Under the pieces are notes generated by a model. It made no database searches. It worked only from the letters and a program-made list of their open reading frames with translations, and had not been told where the DNA came from. The position numbers and the translations under genes were made by a program. A stretch of 64,000 nt of DNA. It comes from Gammaproteobacteria bacterium (lineage in GTDB: Bacteria > Pseudomonadota > Gammaproteobacteria > Pseudomonadales > Halieaceae). Shown here one piece after another: positions 57,585 through 64,000 of this stretch. Every line of letters starts with the position of its first letter. Within the stretch, counting starts at the first letter, position 1. Where the stretch lies: assembly GCA_030426545.1 (NCBI GenBank), contig JAUHYL010000011.1, forward strand, positions 1 to 64,000. The letters are read 5' to 3'.

Positions 57585-57974
57585 GTGGTGGATTTCAGCG
57601 ACAGACGTCAATATCCCAGGATCAATGTCGTCAGGGCAATCTTCATCCAGATGATTTCCAACGGCATAGCAGGCGAGGCCACGGGGCCGGTCTTGCGCTG
57701 CGAGACGGTGGATGTCTCGGTTAAAGGACTGCGCATCCTGGTACCGGCCGAGGTCAAGCCCGGCAGCCGTCTCGATATCGCCATACCCGAAGAGGGCTGG
57801 ATCGAGAACATCGAACTCATCGGGGTAGCCCGGTGGCTGAAAAAAGCCGATGACCGCGATGGCTACTGGCTGGGACTGGAACTGGAAGAATCAGACGAAA
57901 GCAGCCTGGACAAATGGGCCGACGCCATCGACATGCTGCACGACCACAGCCGCTTCCAGGAATACTCAGCCTGA
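57585..57974 (+). CDS. PilZ-domain c-di-GMP-binding protein
   Basis: 129 residues, a single PilZ domain with the two binding motifs: RRQYPR (RxxxR) near the N-terminus and DVSVKGLRI (D/NxSxxG). It should bind cyclic di-GMP and act as a receptor, effector unknown. The GTG at 57585 has AAGGGG 7 bases upstream. The FNR box at 57372 may influence it if the hairpins are read through. Confidence 0.85.
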   Translation: MVDFSDRRQYPRINVVRAIFIQMISNGIAGEATGPVLRCETVDVSVKGLRILVPAEVKPGSRLDIAIPEEGWIENIELIGVARWLKKADDRDGYWLGLELEESDESSLDKWADAIDMLHDHSRFQEYSA

Positions 57975-58179
57975 CGCGGCACGCCTCTGCGGCCAGGCTA
58001 CCGGCCGCTTTCTGATCCCCGGCGTCACCCAACCACCCACAAACACCCAACCACCGGGGCTATCAGACCCCAGCTCGTCTGCGCGCTGCACACCAGCATC
58101 ACAGTAGCGTTTACTAGCCCCGCGCATCGTGGGAAACTCTACGCACTACTAGTCGTTAGTTTTCGTCGCGGTGACCCTT

Positions 58180-59436
58180 ATGAGCCAATGCCCTTTCGCC
58201 AACCTGCTGGACCCGGACACCTACGCCGAGGGCATGCCCTACGGCAAGCTAAAAGAAATCCGTGATGCCGGCCCGGTCGTCAAGCTGGATGACCCCCTCA
58301 CCGGAGTGCCCTACTGGGCGGTAACGCGCGTTGCCGAGATGGATTACGTTTCCAAGAATCCGAAGTTGTTTTCCTCCGCCGAGCGCAGCGCCTTCCCCAT
58401 GGAATACGACCAGGACATGGTCGAAGGGATACACCGGCAGACCATCATCAACATGGATCCGCCGCTGCACCAGAAAGTGCGCCGCATCGTACGCAATGCC
58501 TTCACTCCCAAACATGTCGAATCCTACGCACCGCAGTTTCGCGAACACGCCCGGCGCATCGTGGACGCTGTCTCCAGCCGGGGGGAATGCGAATTCGTTG
58601 AGGAGGTGGCAGCGGAACTCCCCCTGATCGCCATCCTGGAGTTGCTCGGTGTGCCTCTGGAAGATCGCAAAAAGTTCTTCGACTGGACCAACACCATGAT
58701 CTTCGCCGACGATCCGGACATGTCCACTTCCATGGAGGAGGGGCAACTGGCCTCGCTGGAAGTGATCCAGTACGCCGCCCGCCTCGCCGCCATGCACCGC
58801 GAGAGTCCGATGGACAACATCACCGGCGCATTGCTGGACGCCGAACTGGCAGGTGAGCCGATCAGCGAGGACATGTTTGGCTGGATGTTCATCCTCATCC
58901 TGGTTGGCGGCAACGAATCCACGCGTACGGTGATCGCGCAGGGCATGCGCCTATTGATGGAGCACCCGGAGCAGTTGCAGTACCTCGTAGAAAACCCTGA
59001 CAGGATAGGCGATGCCTGCGAGGAAATTCTGCGCTACAACACGGCCTTCATCGCCATGCGCCGCACGGCGATGGAGGATTGCGAGCTGGGTGGCCAACAG
59101 ATCAAGAAGGGCGACAAGGTACTGCTGCACTATCACGCGACGAATCATGACGAGAAGACCTTTGGCGAAGACGCCATGGCATTCGACGTCACCCGCGCCG
59201 AACGCATGCCCGACCTCTACAACCAGTTGCGCTCCTTCGGCATCGGACAGCATTTCTGCATAGGCTCACACCTGGCACGCCTGGAACTACGCATCATGTT
59301 CGAGGAGATCATACCGCGCCTGCGCAATCCAAGGTTCCAGGGCGAGCCCAGGTTTGTGCGCTCGTTCTTCGTGAATGCGATGAAGGAGATGAATATCACT
59401 TTCGATGCAGAAGTCGCGGGCGCGGATGCGGCCTGA
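58180..59436 (+). CDS. Cytochrome P450
   Basis: 418 residues. The I-helix oxygen motif is GGNEST (243-248), the ExxR pair EEILR (281-285) and the heme loop FGIGQHFCIGSHLAR with Cys thiolate about 360. Soluble, class I type. Substrate unknown; many marine relatives hydroxylate steroids, terpenes or fatty acids. Start ATG 58180; a GTG at 58171 is possible. No ferredoxin gene is adjacent. Confidence 0.9.
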   Translation: MSQCPFANLLDPDTYAEGMPYGKLKEIRDAGPVVKLDDPLTGVPYWAVTRVAEMDYVSKNPKLFSSAERSAFPMEYDQDMVEGIHRQTIINMDPPLHQKVRRIVRNAFTPKHVESYAPQFREHARRIVDAVSSRGECEFVEEVAAELPLIAILELLGVPLEDRKKFFDWTNTMIFADDPDMSTSMEEGQLASLEVIQYAARLAAMHRESPMDNITGALLDAELAGEPISEDMFGWMFILILVGGNESTRTVIAQGMRLLMEHPEQLQYLVENPDRIGDACEEILRYNTAFIAMRRTAMEDCELGGQQIKKGDKVLLHYHATNHDEKTFGEDAMAFDVTRAERMPDLYNQLRSFGIGQHFCIGSHLARLELRIMFEEIIPRLRNPRFQGEPRFVRSFFVNAMKEMNITFDAEVAGADAA

Positions 59437-59511
59437 CGCTGCAACAACCTGCTGAGCACCCCGTTTCCGCTGCAGCGTCTATCCACCTTTCGAAGCTGAA
59501 CACTCACCGAT

Positions 59512-59534
59512 AAAAAAGGGGCCACAAAGGCCCC
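59512..59534 (-). terminator. Rho-independent terminator of the PEP-CTERM gene
   Basis: On the minus strand GGGGCC-TTTGT-GGCCCC is followed by TTTTTT, 29 bases after the stop codon. Confidence 0.9.
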
Positions 59535-59562
59535 TGTTAGCTTGTCCGGATTATGCGCCAAC

Positions 59563-60177
59563 TTACGCTGACTTACGCACACTCCGCAACGCTGCGATCG
59601 CTATGACCATCAGAAGTACTGAGCCGGGTACGGGAACTTCGATCTCACCGCGGAAGGCAAAGTCGATACCCAGATCATTTCGCTCGTCGCCACCCCACAG
59701 GAAGAACTCAAGATTCTCGCCGTCGAAAGACGATGTGTTGAAGATGCTGTTGTAGTTTTCGTTTTTGAAAACGAAGGTGCCAATCGCACTGATATTCGTG
59801 GAACTGGTGAGCGTGTAATCCATCTCGCCGTAGAAGAAGCCGTCCACAAGGTCGTTCAGGTCCAGATCCAGGCGGGTGATCACCAGATCGCCAACACCAT
59901 TATTGCTGGTGAGGCTGAACGACTGCGGGCCGGCAATGGACACGTCAGTGCCCATCAATTGCACGTGCAGCGGCTGGTTGTCGTCGAACCAGAACCAGTC
60001 ATCGCGATCACCGGATCCACCCGGTGTTGCACCCAGGTGCACAACTGTGAACATGCGGTTGTCATTCTCAACCGTGCCCGACACAGGCAGCGCCTGGGCG
60101 CTGCCTGCTGTCATCGCGAGCGCCAGAAGCAAGGGCGATGCGATACGTGATACCCAACTTGAAACCGAGATGTTCAT
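59563..60177 (-). CDS. PEP-CTERM sorting-signal protein
   Basis: 204 residues. A signal peptide (to about AQA) and a beta-rich body are followed by VPVPGSVLLMVIAIAALRSVRK, a PEP-CTERM variant with hydrophobic helix and basic end. Exosortase would process and anchor it; no exosortase is in the window. Start 60177 has AAAGGA about 6 bases upstream. Function unknown. Confidence 0.82.
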   Translation of the reverse strand: MNISVSSWVSRIASPLLLALAMTAGSAQALPVSGTVENDNRMFTVVHLGATPGGSGDRDDWFWFDDNQPLHVQLMGTDVSIAGPQSFSLTSNNGVGDLVITRLDLDLNDLVDGFFYGEMDYTLTSSTNISAIGTFVFKNENYNSIFNTSSFDGENLEFFLWGGDERNDLGIDFAFRGEIEVPVPGSVLLMVIAIAALRSVRKSA

Positions 60178-60397
60178 GGAAAATCCTTTTTCAATCGTAT
60201 GATTACGTCTCTTTTCAGCGGCCCGAACCAAACAGAACGGCGGGGCTACTGACCTTAACCAGTAACAATGCACGACCGGTGCCAACCCGGGCCGGCTCGA
60301 CCCACAAAGGCTTGGGAGCGCACCATAGCGTGACTACGGTCACAGTTCGGTTGGAATCCATTGGGTGAAAATGTAAAAGGTCTGTAACCGCGGAAGC

Positions 60398-60421
60398 TCC
60401 CTGCCGGGAGCCCGGCAGGGA
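60398..60421. repeat. 24-base inverted repeat (11-bp arms, 2-base centre)
   Basis: TCCCTGCCGGG-AG-CCCGGCAGGGA. No T tract follows it, so it may be an operator or a stabilising hairpin for the minus-strand transcript. Confidence 0.6.
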
Positions 60422-60452
60422 CTGTAAATTTCGCTGACAGATTCCCGCGCAC

Positions 60453-60478
60453 AAAAAAGCCGGCACTGCGGCCGGCTT
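60453..60478 (-). terminator. Rho-independent terminator of the hydratase/dehydrogenase gene
   Basis: AAGCCGGC-CGCAGT-GCCGGCTT followed by T residues on the minus strand, 20 bases after the stop codon. Confidence 0.9.
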
Positions 60479-60497
60479 CGATGCAGCGCCTGTGCAA

Positions 60498-62654
60498 TCA
60501 GGCGAAGGTTTCGCCCCGTGCAGCCATGTCCTGCAGCAGTTGCGGCGGCGCAAAGACCTCGCCGTACTTATTCGCCAGCTCCTGGGCGCGCGCAACAAAT
60601 GCCTCAACGCCGTACGCGTTCACGCACTGAAACACACCGCCGGTGTGCGGCGGAAAACCGATGCCCATGATGGAGCCGATGTTGCCATCGCCAACGCTGG
60701 TGAGAACGCCCTCCTCCATGATGCGAATGGCTTCCAGTACCTGCGGGAAGAGCAACCTGTCACGTACATCATCGAAGGGAATATCTATATAGCCATCGCT
60801 GGCAAACAGTGCTTTCAGGCCGGCCCAGGTCGCCACTTTCTTGCCCTTGTCGTCGTAGTCGTAAAAGCCAGCGCCCTTGGCCTGGCCGACGCGTTGCGCC
60901 TCTTCCACCATGATCCGGATCACTTCGGCTTCCGGGCCCGGCGCCCAGGTTTCACCGGCAGTTTCAGCATCAGCCTTGCGTTGCTGCATTCCGTGATAGG
61001 CCGTTTCCAGCGAAATGCTGTCCAGTGTTTCCAGAGGCCCCATTGGTGAGCCATTAAACCTCGCGCCATTTTCGATCAGCGCCGGGTTAACCCCTTCTGC
61101 CAGCATCATCTGGCCCTGTGTGATGGTCTGGCCGATCACGCGGGTGGTGAAGAATCCGGGCGAATCTTTCACCACGATAGGCTTCTTGCCCAGTTGCTGG
61201 GCGAGGTCGAAGGCTCGCGCCAGTGTCTCGGGCGAGGTTTGTTCCCCGGTGATGATTTCTACCAGCGGCATGCGTTCAGCCGGTGAGAAGAAGTGCATCC
61301 CGATGTAGTTTTCCGGCCGCACAGACGCCTGCGCAAGTTCGGTGATCGGCAATGCGGATGTGTTGCTGGCCAGGACCGCATTGTCAGCGAGCACCGCTTC
61401 TGTTTCCCTGGTCACTGCGGCTTTTACGTCACGATCTTCGAACACCGCCTCTATCACAAGATCGCAGTCTGCCAGGTCTTTAACTTCCGCTGTCGGATGA
61501 ATGCGCGCCAGCAGCTCAACGGCTTTTGCCTCGTCGATGCTGCGGCTCTTTTCACAGGCGCTGGCGGCATAGGCTTTGCCCTTGTCTGCGTTTTCCTGAG
61601 TCAGGTCTTTCAGCACCACATCAATACCAAACTTGGCCGCATTGAACGCAATACCCGCGCCCATCACGCCCGCACCAAGAATGCCGAGTTTCTGCACGCG
61701 GGTTTTGTCGATGCCGTCCGGCCGCGAAGCACCTGCGTCCATGGCATTCATCTGCACGAAGAACGTGGTCATCATGTTGCGCGCGACCTGGTCCAGCAAC
61801 AGGCGCTGGAAGTAGCGCGCCTCGATCAAATGCGCGGTGTCGTAATCCACGCGGGCGGTGTCGATGACGGCCGCCATAATCACCTGTTGCGCGGGCATGT
61901 TGCCCCAGGTTTGCACCATCACGTTGACCGGGCCAAAGTAGGTAAGGCCCTGGGTGGCCGGGTCGGAGGGCGCGCCGCCGGGAATGCTGTAGCCAGGGGC
62001 TTCCCAGGGTTGCACTGCCTCCGGATTGGCCTTGATCCAGGCCCGTGCCCGGGCTGCCATCTCTTCTTCAGAGGCGGCCAACTCGTGAATCAGGCCTTTC
62101 TCCAGCGCCTTTTCAGCATTCAGTTGCTTGCCCTGTGAAATCAGCCCGACGGCCTCCTGCATACCCAGCATGCGCACCATACGCACCACGCCGCCGGCGC
62201 CGGGCATCAGGCCGAGCATGGCCTCGGGCAATCCGATTTTCACTTTTGGGCTATCCAGGGCGATGCGGTGATGACAGGCCAGGGCAATTTCGTACCCACC
62301 GCCCAGCGCCGGGCCGTTGATGCCCACAACAATGGGAACACCAAGCGCTTCCAACCTGCGCAGGGGCGCCTTGGCCTCGAGAATGCCCTCGAGCATTTCG
62401 CGGCGCTCCTGGTCGGACGGGTTGAGGTCCATCTCCAGCATCATGGTGATGTCACCCCCGGCAAAGAACTGCCCGGGTTTGCCGGAGCGGATGTACACGC
62501 CGCTAATCTCGCCTTGCATCGCCTCCAGTTCGTCCAGCGCGGCGGGCATCGCCTCGGCGTACTCATCGCCCATCACGTTGACGTCTTTTCCCGGCTGATC
62601 GAAGATCAGTTCCACGATGCCGTCGGCGTCTTTTTCCAGTCGAATGTAACTCAT
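60498..62654 (-). CDS. Bifunctional enoyl-CoA hydratase / 3-hydroxyacyl-CoA dehydrogenase (FadJ-like)
   Basis: 718 residues. The N-terminal crotonase domain has FFAGGDITMML and NGPALGGGYEIALACHHRIA (oxyanion hole) and the catalytic Glu in GLPEAMLGLMPGAGG. The dehydrogenase part has NAD motif GILGAGVMGAGIA, catalytic His in GMHFFSPAERMPLVEII, and a duplicated C-terminal domain. It performs two central steps of beta-oxidation. Start 62654 has GGAG 8 bases upstream. It is downstream of the thiolase gene on the same strand, an order like fadI-fadJ. Confidence 0.92.
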   Translation of the reverse strand: MSYIRLEKDADGIVELIFDQPGKDVNVMGDEYAEAMPAALDELEAMQGEISGVYIRSGKPGQFFAGGDITMMLEMDLNPSDQERREMLEGILEAKAPLRRLEALGVPIVVGINGPALGGGYEIALACHHRIALDSPKVKIGLPEAMLGLMPGAGGVVRMVRMLGMQEAVGLISQGKQLNAEKALEKGLIHELAASEEEMAARARAWIKANPEAVQPWEAPGYSIPGGAPSDPATQGLTYFGPVNVMVQTWGNMPAQQVIMAAVIDTARVDYDTAHLIEARYFQRLLLDQVARNMMTTFFVQMNAMDAGASRPDGIDKTRVQKLGILGAGVMGAGIAFNAAKFGIDVVLKDLTQENADKGKAYAASACEKSRSIDEAKAVELLARIHPTAEVKDLADCDLVIEAVFEDRDVKAAVTRETEAVLADNAVLASNTSALPITELAQASVRPENYIGMHFFSPAERMPLVEIITGEQTSPETLARAFDLAQQLGKKPIVVKDSPGFFTTRVIGQTITQGQMMLAEGVNPALIENGARFNGSPMGPLETLDSISLETAYHGMQQRKADAETAGETWAPGPEAEVIRIMVEEAQRVGQAKGAGFYDYDDKGKKVATWAGLKALFASDGYIDIPFDDVRDRLLFPQVLEAIRIMEEGVLTSVGDGNIGSIMGIGFPPHTGGVFQCVNAYGVEAFVARAQELANKYGEVFAPPQLLQDMAARGETFA

Positions 62655-62738
62655 GTGCTCTACTCCGTTGCTACCGCGTGCCTGTCTCGCTTGGATGTGC
62701 TCGATACCAGGCGCGCTCGATACCACACGCCGTGGATA

Positions 62739-63941
62739 TTAGACGCGCTCGATAATTGTGGCGATTCCGATACCGCCACCAGCGCACAGCGTCACCAACG
62801 CGGTGTTCAGGTCGCGGCGTTCCAGTTCATCCAGCACAGTGCCAAGAATCATTGCGCCGGTGGCGCCGATCGGGTGCCCCATCGCGATGGCCCCACCGTT
62901 CACGTTGATCTTGTCATCGGGGATGTCCAGCAACCGTTGATAGCGCAGCACCACGGAAGCAAAGGCCTCGTTCAGTTCGAACAGGTCGATGTCGTTTTTG
63001 CTCATGCCCGCCTGCTGCAGCGCTTTCTCCGAGGCGGGAGCGGGCCCGGCCAGCATGATGGTGGGCTCGGTGCCTGTTAACGCACAGGTGACGATGCGCG
63101 CGCGTGGCTTCAGACCCTGGTCATCGCCGGCCTGTTTATTGCCCAGCAAAACCAGCGAGGCGCCATCGACGACACCGGAAGAATTACCGGGGGTGTGGAT
63201 GCACTCTACGTTCTCAACCTGCGGGTACTTGAACTTGAGGAAATCGCCGTGGCCGAAGTCATTGAACATGGTGAACGAGGGGTTCAGCCTGGCCAGCCCT
63301 TCCGGTGTTGTCGGGCGAATAAGCTCGTCGTGGTCCAGTACAGTGACGCCATTCAGGTCCTTCACCGGCACCAGTGACTTGCCGAAATAGCCTTCATCAC
63401 GCGCGTGGGCAGCGCGTGCCTGCGATTGCGCGGCGTACCTGTCCACGTCTTCACGGCTGAAGCCATCCAGGGTGGCCATCAGGTCAGCCCCCAGGCCCTG
63501 GGAGATGCCGTAGCTCTTCATCGCCACCCAGGCGTCACCCGCCGCGGCGCCGGATGCACCAATACCCAGCCGTGACATGCTCTCTACCCCACCGGCAACG
63601 CCCATGCTTTCCATGCCGGAAAGAATCTTCATGGCCACGGTGTTAACCGCATCCAGTCCACCAGCGCAGTAGCGATGCAACTGTGCACCCACCGTCACGT
63701 CATCCCAGCTGGAATACACCAGCGCGGTCTTGGCGATGTTCTGGCCCTGTTCGTTTACCGGCTCGCCGGTGGCGCAGATGAAATCGTTGACCTGCGTGGT
63801 ATCGAGGTTATGCCGGGATTTCATTTCTTCCAGCAGGTTAGTGACGAGATCAATGGGTTTCACCTCGTAGAGTCCGCCTCCGGGCTTGCCCTTGCCGCGC
63901 GGGGTGCGGATGGCGTCGTAGATAAACGCTTCGTTGCTCAT
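62739..63941 (-). CDS. Acetyl-CoA C-acyltransferase (thiolase II, FadA/FadI-like)
   Basis: 400 residues. Nucleophile Cys in HRYCAGGLDAV, the GHPIGATGA His motif near the end and the second Cys in LCAGGGIG are all present. It cleaves 3-ketoacyl-CoA. The ATG at 63941 has GAGGAAAC upstream; an earlier ATG at 63953 is less likely. Partner of the adjacent hydratase/dehydrogenase, 84 bases apart. Confidence 0.92.
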   Translation of the reverse strand: MSNEAFIYDAIRTPRGKGKPGGGLYEVKPIDLVTNLLEEMKSRHNLDTTQVNDFICATGEPVNEQGQNIAKTALVYSSWDDVTVGAQLHRYCAGGLDAVNTVAMKILSGMESMGVAGGVESMSRLGIGASGAAAGDAWVAMKSYGISQGLGADLMATLDGFSREDVDRYAAQSQARAAHARDEGYFGKSLVPVKDLNGVTVLDHDELIRPTTPEGLARLNPSFTMFNDFGHGDFLKFKYPQVENVECIHTPGNSSGVVDGASLVLLGNKQAGDDQGLKPRARIVTCALTGTEPTIMLAGPAPASEKALQQAGMSKNDIDLFELNEAFASVVLRYQRLLDIPDDKINVNGGAIAMGHPIGATGAMILGTVLDELERRDLNTALVTLCAGGGIGIATIIERV

Positions 63942-64000
63942 GGGTTTCCTCATGGATGTTCAACGATCAACGCACCCGTGAGGTGCGAATCGGGGGCTGC

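Larger units (their letters stand above)
60178..60497. other. Intergenic region with palindrome and terminator
   Basis: 320 bases. It holds the PEP-CTERM promoter, a 24-base near-perfect palindrome (60398-60421) and the terminator (60453-60478) of the hydratase/dehydrogenase gene. No supported gene. Confidence 0.6.

Overview
The window is a dense, high-GC bacterial chromosome segment with short intergenic gaps and many GTG or TTG starts backed by Shine-Dalgarno sites. Gene content is gammaproteobacterial. Gene neighbourhoods match the Pseudomonas chromosome as I remember it: trxA-rho-ubiD, algZ/algR-hemCDXY with divergent argH, cyaY-lptM-lysA-dapF-DUF484-xerC-HAD phosphatase, dsbB-rsd-FKBP-TIGR02444-ABC-F, and ubiK next to glnK-amtB and comM. 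A TorF/TIGR02001 porin, a PEP-CTERM protein, a sulfatase, a cytochrome P450 and a thiolase plus enoyl-CoA hydratase/dehydrogenase pair suggest a marine OM60/NOR5 (Halieaceae-type) bacterium. That placement is an inference.

Layout. 0-5 kb: two phasin-like proteins with mirrored Lys/Ala/Pro-rich tails flank a degenerate GGDEF-EAL protein, and a PhaD-type regulator follows. 5-16 kb: methyltransferase, peroxiredoxin, SLC13-type transporter, moaA, a MoxR/VWA/zinc-ribbon/DUF1631 run, an NTF2-like protein, pilU and an APH-type phosphotransferase. 16-24 kb: gshA-acpH, dsbB, rsd, FKBP, TIGR02444, ABC-F, GIY-YIG and elbB. 24-31 kb: a membrane-anchored flavoprotein disulfide reductase, trxA, rho, kbp and ubiD. 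31-39 kb: algZ-algR-hemC-hemD-hemX-hemY as a minus-strand string, with argH divergent. 39-45.5 kb: DUF3187, cyaY, lptM, lysA, dapF, DUF484, xerC, HAD phosphatase and a small membrane protein. 45.6-51 kb: sulfatase, SHOCT lipoprotein, then porin-glnK-amtB behind a clear sigma-54 promoter and NtrC site, with ubiK divergent. 51.4-55.6 kb: an AT-richer island with two secreted metalloprotease-like genes, lying between ubiK and comM. 55.8-64 kb: comM, an FNR/Anr box followed by terminator-like hairpins (candidate small RNA), a PilZ protein, P450, PEP-CTERM protein and a beta-oxidation pair; the window ends just upstream of the thiolase.

Functionally, several sets work together. hemCDXY make and handle uroporphyrinogen III. 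lysA/dapF make lysine and meso-DAP. The porin-GlnK-AmtB operon looks like a nitrogen-starvation uptake unit from outer to inner membrane. The phasin/PhaD genes point to polyhydroxyalkanoate granules. No rRNA, tRNA, CRISPR array or complete transposon was seen. The most novel-looking signals are the FNR-box small-RNA candidate at 57.37-57.53 kb, a perfect 23-bp inverted repeat at 47.86-47.93 kb, the protease island with an M4-like protein that appears to lack the catalytic-histidine segment, and the degenerate GGDEF-EAL protein between the phasin genes.
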